Under the pieces are notes generated by a model that saw only the letters and a list, made by a program, of their open reading frames with translations, was not told where the DNA came from and made no database searches. 64,000 bases of DNA, from positions 124,001 through 188,000 of the forward strand of contig NZ_BMTF01000008.1 in NCBI RefSeq assembly GCF_014649535.1, written 5' to 3'. Position 1 is the first letter of the stretch. Every line of letters begins with the position of its first letter. Source of the DNA: Streptomyces gelaticus. Lineage in GTDB: Bacteria; Actinomycetota; Actinomycetes; Streptomycetales; Streptomycetaceae. Below are positions 46,153 to 55,817 of this stretch, in pieces. A program made the translations under genes and the position numbers.

Positions 46153-47760
46153 TCAGGCCGGGATCAGCTCCGAGTCCATCGCCGCGCGCAGCCGCAAGGT
46201 GGAGACCAGCCGCTGGAAGGCCTCGGACCAGTAGCCGTTCGCACCCGGTGAGGCGTCCTCCGGTTCGTCCGGGGTGGTGGTGAGGACCTCCAGACGGTCC
46301 GCTTCGGCCGGGTTCAGGCAGCGTTCGGCGAGGCCCATCACGCCGCTGAAGCTCCAGGGGTAGCTGCCCGCGTCCCGGGCGATGTCCAGGGCGTCGACGA
46401 CCGCGCGGCCCAGCGGTTCGGCCCAGGGCGTCGGGCAGACCCCCAGGATCTGGAAGGCCTCCGACAGGCCGTGCGCGGCGATGAAGCCGGCCACCCAGCC
46501 CGCCCGTTCGGCCGGGGGAAGTATGCCGAGGAGCTTCGACCGCTCGGCGAGCGACGCGGTACCGGGGCCGTTCGACGGCGGGACCGAGGGAGTGCCGAGC
46601 AGCGCGCGGGCCCACTCGGGGTCACGCTGCCGCACCGTCGCCCGGCACCAGGCCGCGTGCAGCTCCTCCGCCCAGTCGTCCGCGACCGGAAGGCCGACGA
46701 TCTCCCGCGGGGTCCGGCCGGAGAACCGCGCAGGCCAGGTGGCGAGCGGTGTCGCCTCCACCAGTTGGCCGAGCCACCACGACCGTTCTCCCCGCCCGGA
46801 CGGGGGCACCGTCACCACCCCGTCGTGCTCCATCGAGGCGTCGCATTCGTGCGGTGCCTCCACGACGACCGTGGCCCCGTCGCCGGTGAGGTCCGGGCTC
46901 ACACAGGACAGCGCGCGGGACGCCATCCGGCCGGCCAGCGCCGACTCCGGCAGCGCGGACAACAACTCCGCGGCGGTCGAGCGGACATTGCGGCTGCGGT
47001 CGGAGAGGGCCTGCTCCAGGAACGCCTCGTCCACCGGGGACAGCCCGGTGCGCAGCGAGTCGAGGAACATCAGCCGGTCCTCGGCCCGCTCGGTGCTCCA
47101 AGTGGTCGCGAGCAGCACGAGCGCTTCGGCGGGATCGTGCGCCCGGACAGCCGCGAGCAGCGCGATCCGCTCGGCGAACAACCCTTCCTCCCACAGCCGG
47201 GCGACCGATTCCGGCTCCGTCGGGTCGGGCAGCGAAGAGCCACCGGACGAGCCGCGCAACGCGAACTTCCACTCGGGGTTCAGCCCGGCCAGCCACAGCC
47301 CGCGCGGCCCGGCGAAGGCCAGGGCCTGCGGCCGCAGGTCCGTGCGGGCCCTGGCCGCGTCGAGCAGGGCCGGGAGCAGCGAAGCCGGGGCCCGGAAGCC
47401 GTGTCGGTTGGCGGTGGCCAGCCATTGCGGGATCAGCTCCGTGAGATCGGGAGCCGTACCGCGCCGGCCGGCCGGCCCGCCCGCCGCCGACCGGTCCGCC
47501 AGCAGCTGGGCGAGCCGGCGCCGCGCGGCCGGGGGCAGTGCCGGCCGCGGGTCGGCGGGCGCCGGCTCGGGCCGGGCGGCGGGGGCGGCGGGCAGGAGAC
47601 CCGCCCTGCGCCGCACGGTGTGGAGCGCCGCCGCGTCCAGCAGTCCGGCGGGCCCGCCGGACGCCCCGGCCGGGCGGCGGTCGGTGCCGAGAAGCGCCGT
47701 GGTGACGAGCTCTTCCCACGGGACGGGTGCGGACGGCGCGGGCGTGATGGTGCCGGACAT
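46153..47760 (-). CDS. DUF5691 protein
   Basis: 535 residues. The N-terminal W-E-E-L-V-T-T-A-L-L-G-T-D-R-R is the recognisable beginning of DUF5691 proteins. The rest is predominantly helical with Leu/Ala-rich repeats (A-R-L-W-E-E-G-L-F-A-E-R-I-A-L-L-A-A-V and S-R-N-V-R-S-T-A-A-E-L-L-S-A-L-P-E-S), suggesting a HEAT-like scaffold; no catalytic motif is visible. It lies downstream of the SWIM gene on the same strand with a 22-bp gap, so the two form an operon, divergent from the MoxR-DUF5682-VWA operon. A scaffold for the SWIM protein or the ATPase is plausible. Function unknown. Confidence 0.85.
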   Translation of the reverse strand: MSGTITPAPSAPVPWEELVTTALLGTDRRPAGASGGPAGLLDAAALHTVRRRAGLLPAAPAARPEPAPADPRPALPPAARRRLAQLLADRSAAGGPAGRRGTAPDLTELIPQWLATANRHGFRAPASLLPALLDAARARTDLRPQALAFAGPRGLWLAGLNPEWKFALRGSSGGSSLPDPTEPESVARLWEEGLFAERIALLAAVRAHDPAEALVLLATTWSTERAEDRLMFLDSLRTGLSPVDEAFLEQALSDRSRNVRSTAAELLSALPESALAGRMASRALSCVSPDLTGDGATVVVEAPHECDASMEHDGVVTVPPSGRGERSWWLGQLVEATPLATWPARFSGRTPREIVGLPVADDWAEELHAAWCRATVRQRDPEWARALLGTPSVPPSNGPGTASLAERSKLLGILPPAERAGWVAGFIAAHGLSEAFQILGVCPTPWAEPLGRAVVDALDIARDAGSYPWSFSGVMGLAERCLNPAEADRLEVLTTTPDEPEDASPGANGYWSEAFQRLVSTLRLRAAMDSELIPA

Positions 47761-47782
47761 GGGTCCCCCTTCGAATCCAACG

Positions 47783-49192
47783 TCAGATGAGCGGCACGGT
47801 CCCGCACGCCGCGTCGTCGCCGACCCCGGCGGACCAGGTCGCGAACGGGTCGAAGCCGCGGTGGCCGCATGCGCCGAAGACCGTGACCGGCGCGCCGCCG
47901 GAAAGCGCGACGAGCCTCCACAGACCGGGCCGGGACAGCGCCGCCGGGGCGACGGGCAGGGCCGCCCCGCCCGCCGCGTCCGCCAGTTGCCAGCCGTCCC
48001 CGGACGGCACGGGTATGACGTCGCGCAGCGTCACCGGCCAGGCGTCCAGCCAGGGGTCCTCCCGCAGGGCGTGTCCGTACGCGCCGATCGCGGTCGCTGC
48101 CGTGCCGCCCGGTGGCGGGGTCCCGGCCGGCGACGGCACACCGAACTGCCGGCCCAGCTCCGCCCGCAGCTGCCCGGCGCCCGGGTACGGCGTGATCTCG
48201 GCATCGATCGTGCCGCCCACCGGCAGCGCCAACGCGGGGGAGCGCCCGGCCGCCCCGAAGGAGAGCAGCAGTGCCGTGCGGCCGGTCTCCCTCCCGTGCA
48301 GCCAGATGCGGCGCGCGACGATCTTGCCGTCCGGGGTGTCGTACTGGGCGAGGACCAGCCAGTGATCGCGGACCGGCGGGCCCTCGGCGGGAGCCGTCAG
48401 CCCCACCCGGGTGCGGACCGTGGCGGCCAGCGGCTCCGGCAGCCGGTCGATCCCCAGCCAGGCGCTGTCCAGCAGATGCAGCAGCGCGCACTCCTCCAGC
48501 AGCCGCACCGGCCAGCCCGGACCGGATGCCGCGATGGCGCCCAACTCCCTTACCCGCGCGGCCAGTCCGGGCGCCTGGGCGTCGACCATGCGGGCCGCTG
48601 CCTCCTCCCAGAGCCCGTATCCCGGCTGATCGGCCGCCGCCAGCCCGCCGCGCAGCAGATCGGCCAGCCGCTCCTCCAGCTCCTGTGCGCCGCCGGTGAT
48701 CCGTTCGGCGCGGCGCTCGGCCCGCCGCCGGGCGGCCTCCGGATCGGCCGGGCCCGCGGCCGAAGTGCCGTCCGCCGCAGGCCGCTCCGTCTTCTCGGCC
48801 TTCCCGGCCGACCGCTCGCGGCGGCCCGTCAGCCACTCACCGGCCCAGTCCGGCGCCTCGCCCGGGGGCAGGGCCGATTCGTCCGACGCCCAGACCAGCA
48901 GCAGGCCCAGCGCGTGCTTGCAGGGAAACTTCCGGCTGGGGCAACTGCACTTGTACGCGGGGCCGGTGAGGTCGACCACCGTCCGGTACGGCTTGCTGCC
49001 GCTGCCCTTGCACAGCCCCCACACCGCATCCGAACCGTCGCACCCGCCGCCCGACCAGGGACCGGCCGAACCGAGCTTGCTCCCCGCCTTGCGTGACGCA
49101 TCGTCAGGAGCGAGGGCCAGTACCTGCTCCACCGTCCAGCGCGCCACCGGACCGGCGGTGCGCGAGGGTTCTCCCCCGTGAGATAGCAGCAT
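47783..49192 (-). CDS. SWIM zinc-finger protein (YehQ-like)
   Basis: 469 residues from the ATG at 49192. The SWIM motif C82-x-C84-x6-C91-x-H93 (K-C-S-C-P-S-R-K-F-P-C-K-H) lies near the N-terminus. Such fingers bind DNA or proteins. The remaining ~370 residues are mixed and contain no other motif I know, apart from a helical region at 145-260. E. coli YehQ is the remembered relative, lying with yehL/yehM/yehP; here the SWIM gene is divergent from that operon with 337 bp between starts. It is upstream of the DUF5691 gene in an operon. It probably provides target recognition for the module. Confidence 0.85.
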   Translation of the reverse strand: MLLSHGGEPSRTAGPVARWTVEQVLALAPDDASRKAGSKLGSAGPWSGGGCDGSDAVWGLCKGSGSKPYRTVVDLTGPAYKCSCPSRKFPCKHALGLLLVWASDESALPPGEAPDWAGEWLTGRRERSAGKAEKTERPAADGTSAAGPADPEAARRRAERRAERITGGAQELEERLADLLRGGLAAADQPGYGLWEEAAARMVDAQAPGLAARVRELGAIAASGPGWPVRLLEECALLHLLDSAWLGIDRLPEPLAATVRTRVGLTAPAEGPPVRDHWLVLAQYDTPDGKIVARRIWLHGRETGRTALLLSFGAAGRSPALALPVGGTIDAEITPYPGAGQLRAELGRQFGVPSPAGTPPPGGTAATAIGAYGHALREDPWLDAWPVTLRDVIPVPSGDGWQLADAAGGAALPVAPAALSRPGLWRLVALSGGAPVTVFGACGHRGFDPFATWSAGVGDDAACGTVPLI

Positions 49193-49529
49193 GGGAACGA
49201 CGGTAGGGCGCCCCACTGACAATCGCCCTGACCTGCTGTTCCAGTGGTGTGCGCGCAGTCGACGGGGACGGAGCCGGTGCCTCCTGCTCGATCACGCACA
49301 AGGGCGAGGTCATCAAGGAGGCGAAGGGCGAGAGCATGCCTGCCGCGGGCGGCTGCGTCGCAGTCTCGCCGGTGGCAGGCCGAACTCCCCGTCCCCAGCG
49401 GCTGTCCGGCCTCGATGCGCCGGACACGCCCCGGCCGACGGATCGGCCCGACCTGCGGGCGGGGCCGATTGTCAGTGCCATGGTGCACGGTGGAAAACGC
49501 ATCGGGTCGACCGATCCGGAGGGGGATCC
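49193..49529. other. Divergent promoter region of the SWIM and MoxR operons
   Basis: These 337 bases separate two divergent operons of one module and must hold both promoters. A long open frame crosses it on the plus strand but has no codon bias typical of this genome before the MoxR start. No operator-like repeat was recognised. Confidence 0.5.
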
Positions 49530-50642
49530 ATGACCGTGTCCGAAACCACCGCCGCCGTCGCCGTACAGGCGCTCCGGCCGCATGCCGAGGTCGCATTCGC
49601 CCATGAGCTGGAGGCCCTCGCCGCGGCCGACGACCGCCCGCGGCCCGCTCGTTGGAACCTTTCGCCGTGGGCCGTCGCCACCTACCTGCTCGGTGGCACC
49701 CTGCCGGACGGCACCGTGATCACACCGAAGTACGTGGGCCCGCGCCGCCTCGTCGAGGTCGCCGTGACCACACTCGCCACCGACCGGGCCCTGCTGCTCC
49801 TCGGCGTCCCGGGCACCGCCAAGACCTGGGTCTCGGAGCACCTCGCGGCAGCCGTCAGCGGCGATTCGACGCTGCTCGTCCAGGGCACCGCGGGCACCCC
49901 CGAAGAGGCCGTCCGCTACGGCTGGAACTACGCGCAGCTGCTCGCGCACGGGCCCAGCCGCGACGCCCTGGTGCCCAGCCCGCTCATGCGCGCCATGTCC
50001 GACGGCACGACCGCGCGGATCGAGGAGCTCACCCGCATCCCCGCCGATGTGCAGGACTCGCTCATCACGATCCTGTCGGAGAAGACACTCCCCGTCCCCG
50101 AACTGGGGCAGGAGGTCCAGGCCGTCCGCGGATTCAACGTCATCGCCACCGCCAACGACCGCGACCGCGGGGTCAACGAGCTGTCCAGTGCGCTGCGCCG
50201 CCGGTTCAACACCGTCGTGCTCCCGCTGCCCGCCACCCCCGACGCCGAGGTCGACATCGTGTCCCGGCGCGTCGAGCAGATCGGGCGCTCGCTCGACCTC
50301 CCGGCCGCACCGGACGGCATGGCCGAGATCCGTCGCGTCGTCACGGTCTTCCGCGAACTGCGTGACGGAGTCACCGCCGACGGCCGCACCAAGCTCAAGT
50401 CCCCCTCGGGGACGCTGTCGACGGCCGAGGCGATCTCCGTCGTCACCAACGGCCTGGCTCTCGCCGCCCACTTCGGCGACGGGATGCTGCGCCCCGGCGA
50501 TGTGGCGGCGGGCATTCTCGGCGCGGTCGTCCGCGACCCCGCAGCCGACCGTGTGGTCTGGCAGGAGTATCTGGAGACGGTGGTCCGGGAACGGGACGGG
50601 TGGAAGGACTTCTACCGCGCCTGCCGCGAGGTATCCGCATGA
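49530..50642 (+). CDS. MoxR-type AAA+ ATPase (YehL-like)
   Basis: 370 residues from an ATG preceded by GGAGGGGG. Walker A G-V-P-G-T-A-K-T lies at 92-99. The Walker B position reads A-R-I-E-E-L-T-R-I-P, in place of the usual D-E-I-N-R. Sensor 1 is A-T-A-N-D-R-D-R-G-V-N-E-L, and the arginine finger S-A-L-R-R-R-F-N is present. MoxR ATPases pair with VWA proteins to insert metals or remodel partner proteins (NorQ/NorD, CbbQ/CbbO, RavA/ViaA). The stop overlaps the next start as ATGA, so the three genes are translationally coupled. It resembles E. coli YehL as remembered. Confidence 0.92.
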   Translation: MTVSETTAAVAVQALRPHAEVAFAHELEALAAADDRPRPARWNLSPWAVATYLLGGTLPDGTVITPKYVGPRRLVEVAVTTLATDRALLLLGVPGTAKTWVSEHLAAAVSGDSTLLVQGTAGTPEEAVRYGWNYAQLLAHGPSRDALVPSPLMRAMSDGTTARIEELTRIPADVQDSLITILSEKTLPVPELGQEVQAVRGFNVIATANDRDRGVNELSSALRRRFNTVVLPLPATPDAEVDIVSRRVEQIGRSLDLPAAPDGMAEIRRVVTVFRELRDGVTADGRTKLKSPSGTLSTAEAISVVTNGLALAAHFGDGMLRPGDVAAGILGAVVRDPAADRVVWQEYLETVVRERDGWKDFYRACREVSA

Positions 50643-53068
50643 CCCGGGCCGGACGTCCTGCGGGACCACTGCTGCTGGGGGTGCGGCACCACGGACCGGG
50701 CTCGGCCCGCGCCGTCCGCGCGGCGCTGGACGCCGCCCGCCCGCGGGCGGTGCTCGTCGAAGGGCCCCCGGAGGCCGACGCGCTGCTGCCGCTGGCCGCC
50801 GACGAGCGGATGCGGCCGCCGGTCGCGCTGCTCGCCCATGCCGTCGGCGACCCGGGGCAGGCGGCGTTCTGGCCGCTGGCCGCGTTCTCGCCCGAATGGG
50901 TCGCGATCCGCTGGGCCCTTGAGCACGGCGCTGCGGTCCGGTTCATCGACCTGCCCGCGGCGAACTCCCTGGCCATGACGTGGGCCGCGGAAAGCGAAGC
51001 GCACGAGCACGGGGAGGGCGAGCCCGGAGCGGGCGGCCCGGCGGCGCGGGCCCCGATCGACCCCGTCGCCGTGCTCGCCACAACAGCGGGCTACGACGAC
51101 CCGGAGCGCTGGTGGGAGGACGTCGTCGAACACCGCACCGGCCGTGAAGCCGCCGATCCACGGGCCCCGTTCGCCGCGCTCGCCGAGGCGATGACCGCCC
51201 TGCGCGAGGTGTACGGCGACGGCGGTCACCCCCGCGACGCCGTCCGCGAGGCGCACATGCGCATTCAACTGCGCAAGGCCGGCAAGGAGTTCGGCGACGA
51301 CCTCGCGGTCGTCTGCGGCGCCTGGCACGTACCCGCGCTCGGTACCGGGACCACGCTCGCCGCCGACCGTGCCCTGCTCAAGGGACTGCCCAAGGTCAAG
51401 GCCGAGTTGACCTGGGTGCCCTGGTCGCACCGGCGTCTCGCCCGGCACAGCGGATACGGGGCGGGGATCGAATCGCCCGGCTGGTACGGACACCTCTTCG
51501 ACGCCGCGGACCGCCCGATCGAGCGGTGGATGACGAAGGTCGCCGGACTCCTGCGCGACGAGGACCGGTTCGTGTCGTCCGCCCATGTCATCGAGGCCGT
51601 CCGGCTCGCCGGGAGCCTCGCCGCCATGCGCGGCCGCCCGCTCGCCGGACTGAGCGAGACCACCGACGCGATCCGCGCCGTGATGTGCGAGGGCTCCGAT
51701 GTGCCGCTCGCGCTCGTCCAGGACCGGCTGGTCGTCGGCGAGACCCTCGGCCAGGTCCCGGACACCGCCCCCGCCGTCCCCCTCCAGCGCGACCTCACCC
51801 GCCAACAGCGCACGCTCCGGCTCAAACCGGAGACGCAGGAGCGGGAGCTGGAGCTCGACCTGCGCAAGGACAACGACGCGGCCCGCAGCCGGCTGCTCCA
51901 CCGGCTGCGCGTCCTGGCCGTCGGCTGGGGCGAGCCCGCCGAAGGCCGCGCCGGCACCGGCACCTTCCGGGAGAGCTGGCGGCTGCGCTGGGAACCCGAG
52001 CTGTACGTACAGGTCGCGGAGGCCGGGACCTGGGGCACCACCGTGCTCTCCGCGGCGACCGCCAAGGCCGCTTCCCGGGCCGCCTCGGCGACCACGCTCG
52101 CCGAGGTCACGGCCCTCGCCGAGCAGTGCCTCCTCGCGGAACTGCCCGACGCGCTCCCCGTGGTGATGCGGGCGCTCGCCGACCGCGCCGCGCTCGACGC
52201 CGATGTGGGCCATCTCGCCGACGCCCTGCCCGCGCTCGCCCGCACCCTGCGCTACGGCGACGTGCGGTCCACGGACACCGCGGCACTCGGGGAGGTCGCG
52301 GCCGGGCTCGCCGAGCGGATCTGCGTCGCACTGCCACCCGCCTGCACCGGACTCGACGCCGACGGCGCCGCGGCACTGCGCGGCCGGGTGGACGGGGTCC
52401 ACACCGCGATCGGCCTGCTCACCGGCACGGCACGGAGCGGCGCGGACGCCGACGGACTGCGCGAGCGCTGGACGGCCGTACTGCACAGGCTCGCCGCCCG
52501 GGACACGGTCGCGGGGGTCATCCGGGGGCGCGCGACCCGCCTGCTGCTCGACGACGGGCGGCTCGCGGAGGACGACGCGGCACGGCTGATGGGCCTGGCC
52601 CTCTCGCCCGGCACACCCCCGGCCGACGCCGCGGCGTGGATCGAGGGGTTCGTCGGCGGCGCCGCCGGCGGAGGCATGCTCCTCGTCCACGACGAGCGGC
52701 TGCTCGGTCTGGTCGACGCCTGGCTCACCGCAGTGCCCGCCGCCCTCTTCGCCGACGTACTGCCCCTGTTGCGACGCACGTTCTCGGCGTACGAGGCGGG
52801 TGTGCGGCGCACCCTGGGCGAGCTCGTCGGGCGGGGCCCGGCCGCCGGGGGACCGGCGGCCACCGGTGCCGGAACGGGGCCCGGGACAACGGCATCCGGA
52901 TTCGCCCCGGGACTGGACGAGGCACGGGCCGAAGCGGTCGAGCCGGTGCTGCGTCTGCTGCTCGGACTGCACGACGATCCGGGCCCGGCCGGCGACACCC
53001 TGTCCGGGCGGGCCGGGCGGGCCGGGAGAGCCGCGGACGCCGAAGAACCACTGGGGGCGACGGGATGA
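50639..53068 (+). CDS. DUF5682 protein (YehM-like)
   Basis: 809 residues. The N-terminus L-L-L-G-V-R-H-H-G-P-G-S-A-R (12-25), followed by V-L-V-E-G-P-P-E (38-45) and A-V-V-C-G-A-W-H-V-P (223-232), resembles the pattern of TraB/GumN/ChaN-EreA superfamily proteins, where histidines and a glutamate form the active site. I offer this as a remote fold inference. The remainder (about 300-809) is Ala/Leu/Arg-rich helical repeat. The gene overlaps MoxR by ATGA and is overlapped by VWA in the same way. No activity has been shown for the family, to my knowledge. It is the largest protein of the module. Confidence 0.85.
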   Translation: MTRAGRPAGPLLLGVRHHGPGSARAVRAALDAARPRAVLVEGPPEADALLPLAADERMRPPVALLAHAVGDPGQAAFWPLAAFSPEWVAIRWALEHGAAVRFIDLPAANSLAMTWAAESEAHEHGEGEPGAGGPAARAPIDPVAVLATTAGYDDPERWWEDVVEHRTGREAADPRAPFAALAEAMTALREVYGDGGHPRDAVREAHMRIQLRKAGKEFGDDLAVVCGAWHVPALGTGTTLAADRALLKGLPKVKAELTWVPWSHRRLARHSGYGAGIESPGWYGHLFDAADRPIERWMTKVAGLLRDEDRFVSSAHVIEAVRLAGSLAAMRGRPLAGLSETTDAIRAVMCEGSDVPLALVQDRLVVGETLGQVPDTAPAVPLQRDLTRQQRTLRLKPETQERELELDLRKDNDAARSRLLHRLRVLAVGWGEPAEGRAGTGTFRESWRLRWEPELYVQVAEAGTWGTTVLSAATAKAASRAASATTLAEVTALAEQCLLAELPDALPVVMRALADRAALDADVGHLADALPALARTLRYGDVRSTDTAALGEVAAGLAERICVALPPACTGLDADGAAALRGRVDGVHTAIGLLTGTARSGADADGLRERWTAVLHRLAARDTVAGVIRGRATRLLLDDGRLAEDDAARLMGLALSPGTPPADAAAWIEGFVGGAAGGGMLLVHDERLLGLVDAWLTAVPAALFADVLPLLRRTFSAYEAGVRRTLGELVGRGPAAGGPAATGAGTGPGTTASGFAPGLDEARAEAVEPVLRLLLGLHDDPGPAGDTLSGRAGRAGRAADAEEPLGATG

Positions 53069-54354
53069 CCACGACCACGACCACGACCACGGGCGCGGGC
53101 GCGGGCGCGGACACGGCCGGCGCCGCACCGCGCCCGGCGCACACCACACCCCCGGCGCACACCGGCCCGCAGTCCGGCGGCCCGCAGTCCGGTCCGGCGA
53201 ACGACGAGCGGCTGCGGCGGTGGCGGCTGGTCCTGGGCGCGGACAGTGCGGAGGGCACCGGCTGCACCCTCACGGGGCGCGACGCCGCGATGGACGGCGC
53301 ACTGACCGCGCTGTACGGCGCCGGCGGCAGGCCCGGCGGCCGGGGCAGAAACAGCCGCGCGGCCGGGCTGGGGGCCTCCGCCCCCTCAGTGGCCCGCTGG
53401 CTCGGCGACATCCGGACGTACTTCCCCAGCTCCGTCGTCCAGGTCATGCAGCGTGACGCGATCGACCGGCTCGGCCTCGCCGCGCTGCTCCTCGAACCGG
53501 AGATGCTGGAGGCGGTCGAGGCCGACGTCCATCTCGTGGGCACGCTCCTCTCGCTCAACAAGGCGATGCCCGAGACGACGAAGGAGACCGCGAGAGCGGT
53601 CGTGCGCAAAGTCGTCGAGGACCTGGAGAAGCGGCTCGCCACCCGCACCCGCGCCACGCTCACCGGCGCCCTGGACCGCTCGGCGAAGATCAGCCGTCCC
53701 CGTCACCACGACATCGACTGGGACCGCACCATCCGGGCCAACCTCAAGAACTACCTCCCCGAGTACGGCACCGTCGTTCCCGAACGGCTCATCGGTTACG
53801 GACGGGCCGCCCGGTCCGTGAAGAAGGACGTGATCCTCTGCATCGACCAGTCGGGGTCGATGGCCGCCTCCGTCGTCCACGCCTCCGTCTTCGGCGCCGT
53901 GCTCGCGTCCATGCGCACCCTGCGCACCAGGCTCGTCGTCTTCGACACGGCGGTCGTCGACCTCACCGACCAGCTCGACGACCCCGTGGACGTACTCTTC
54001 GGCACCCAGCTCGGCGGCGGCACCGACATCAACCGCGCGCTCGCCTACTGCCAGTCGAGGATCACCCGCCCCGCCGACACTGTGGTCGTCCTCATCAGCG
54101 ACCTCTACGAGGGCGGGATACGCAACGAGATGCTGAAGCGGGTCGCCGCGATGAAGTCATCCGGCGTGCAGTTCGTGACGCTGCTCGCGCTGTCCGACGA
54201 GGGTGCGCCCGCCTACGACCACGAGCACGCCGCCGCACTCGGCGCCCTGGGCGCACCGGCCTTCGCCTGCACCCCGGACCTCTTCCCGGAGGTGATGGCG
54301 GCGGCCATCGAGCAGCGGCCCCTTCCCGTGCCGGACAAGGAGGCCCACCGGTGA
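53065..54354 (+). CDS. VWA domain protein (YehP-like)
   Basis: 429 residues, last gene of the coupled operon (start overlaps by ATGA). The first ~45 residues begin with Met and eight threonines encoded by (ACCACG)x4, followed by Gly/Ala and Pro-rich sequence, and are probably disordered. A helical domain follows (about 50-240), then the VWA domain (about 255-425) with a full MIDAS: D261-Q-S263-G-S265, a later T in G-G-G-T-D-I-N, and D in L-I-S-D-L-Y-E-G-G. VWA proteins partner MoxR ATPases by binding a metal-coordinating residue of a client. Cytosolic; no signal peptide. Confidence 0.92.
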   Translation: MTTTTTTTTGAGAGADTAGAAPRPAHTTPPAHTGPQSGGPQSGPANDERLRRWRLVLGADSAEGTGCTLTGRDAAMDGALTALYGAGGRPGGRGRNSRAAGLGASAPSVARWLGDIRTYFPSSVVQVMQRDAIDRLGLAALLLEPEMLEAVEADVHLVGTLLSLNKAMPETTKETARAVVRKVVEDLEKRLATRTRATLTGALDRSAKISRPRHHDIDWDRTIRANLKNYLPEYGTVVPERLIGYGRAARSVKKDVILCIDQSGSMAASVVHASVFGAVLASMRTLRTRLVVFDTAVVDLTDQLDDPVDVLFGTQLGGGTDINRALAYCQSRITRPADTVVVLISDLYEGGIRNEMLKRVAAMKSSGVQFVTLLALSDEGAPAYDHEHAAALGALGAPAFACTPDLFPEVMAAAIEQRPLPVPDKEAHR

Positions 54355-54411
54355 CATGGCGAAGGCGCCGGTCGCGGGTGCCCTTCTGTCCACTGACACA
54401 CGGCCACCGGC

Positions 54412-54452
54412 GTGATCTGTGACCGTAATCACCGCTCGGGTGTGATCTCTGA
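54412..54452 (+). repeat. Direct repeat upstream of sucC
   Basis: GTGATCTGTGA (54412-54422) and GTGATCTCTGA (54442-54452) match at 10 of 11 positions and are spaced exactly 30 bp, three helical turns. They lie about 165-200 bp upstream of sucC. A tandem operator is possible. Confidence 0.4.
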
Positions 54453-54614
54453 TTTAGGGTCCTGCGGACCACGGGGATAACCTGCGAGATGGACATGCCG
54501 CGTATCCGGGGTCACCGTGTGCGCATTCCTGGTGACAGAGCAGTCACATTGCCCCTCGCGGCACGCCCACGCAGAAAACCAACCGCGAGACCATTGATTA
54601 AGGGACGGACGCGC

Positions 54615-55796
54615 GTGGACCTGTTCGAGTACCAGGCGAGGGACCTCTTCGCCAAGCACGGTGTACCGGTGCTGGCCGGTGAAGTCATCGACACGCCTGA
54701 GGCAGCCCGCGAGGCGACCGAGCGGCTGGGCGGCAAGTCGGTCGTCAAGGCGCAGGTGAAGGTCGGCGGCCGCGGCAAGGCCGGCGGCGTCAAGCTGGCC
54801 GCCACCCCCGACGAGGCGGTCGCCCGCGCGACCGACATCCTCGGCATGGACATCAAGGGCCACACGGTCCACAAGGTGATGATCGCCGAGACCGCGCCGG
54901 AGATTCTCGAGGAGTACTACGTCTCGTACCTCCTCGACCGCACCAACCGCACCTTCCTGGCCATGGCCTCGGTGCAGGGCGGCATGGACATCGAGGAGGT
55001 CGCGGAGAAGACCCCCGAGGCCCTCGCGAAGGTCCCGGTCAACGCCGTCGACGGCGTCGACATCGTCAAGGCCCGCGAGATCGTCGCGCAGGCGAAGTTC
55101 CCGGCCGAGGTCGCCGAGAAGGTCGCCGAGGTCCTGGTGACGCTGTGGGACACCTTCGTCGCCGAGGACGCGCTCCTCGTCGAGGTGAACCCGCTCGCCA
55201 AGGTCGCCTCCGGCGACATCCTCGCCCTGGACGGAAAGGTGTCTCTCGACGAGAACGCCGACTTCCGTCAGCCCGAGCACGAGGCCCTCGAGGACAAGGC
55301 CGCGGCCAACCCGCTCGAGGCTGCCGCCAAGGCCAAGAACCTCAACTACGTCAAGCTCGACGGCGAGGTCGGCATCATCGGCAACGGTGCCGGTCTGGTC
55401 ATGTCGACCCTGGACGTCGTCGCGTACGCCGGTGAGAACCACGGCAACGTGAAGCCCGCCAACTTCCTCGACATCGGTGGCGGCGCCTCCGCCGAGGTCA
55501 TGGCGAACGGCCTGGAGATCATCCTCGGCGACCCGGACGTCAAGTCCGTCTTCGTCAACGTCTTCGGTGGCATCACCGCCTGCGACGAGGTCGCCAACGG
55601 CATCGTCCAGGCGCTCGCGCTGCTCAAGTCCAAGGGCGAGGAAGTCACCAAGCCGCTGGTCGTGCGCCTCGACGGCAACAACGCGGAGCTGGGTCGCAAG
55701 ATCCTCTCCGACGCCAACCACCCGCTGGTTCAGCGCGTGGACACCATGGACGGCGCGGCCGACAAGGCCGCCGAGCTCGCCGCGGCTGCGAAGTAA
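54615..55796 (+). CDS. sucC: Succinyl-CoA synthetase beta subunit
   Basis: 393 residues from a GTG giving [16 protein letters not shown], the universal SucC start. The N-terminal ATP-grasp domain (about 1-240) binds ATP or GTP and the partner interface, with [16 protein letters not shown]. The C-terminal CoA-ligase domain has [12 protein letters not shown] and [10 protein letters not shown]. With SucD it makes ATP while converting succinyl-CoA to succinate in the TCA cycle. sucD follows after 21 bp with a good ribosome site, so they form an operon. Confidence 0.98.
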   Translation: MDLFEYQARDLFAKHGVPVLAGEVIDTPEAAREATERLGGKSVVKAQVKVGGRGKAGGVKLAATPDEAVARATDILGMDIKGHTVHKVMIAETAPEILEEYYVSYLLDRTNRTFLAMASVQGGMDIEEVAEKTPEALAKVPVNAVDGVDIVKAREIVAQAKFPAEVAEKVAEVLVTLWDTFVAEDALLVEVNPLAKVASGDILALDGKVSLDENADFRQPEHEALEDKAAANPLEAAAKAKNLNYVKLDGEVGIIGNGAGLVMSTLDVVAYAGENHGNVKPANFLDIGGGASAEVMANGLEIILGDPDVKSVFVNVFGGITACDEVANGIVQALALLKSKGEEVTKPLVVRLDGNNAELGRKILSDANHPLVQRVDTMDGAADKAAELAAAAK

Positions 55797-55817
55797 AGGA
55801 CGAGGGACTCCAACACC

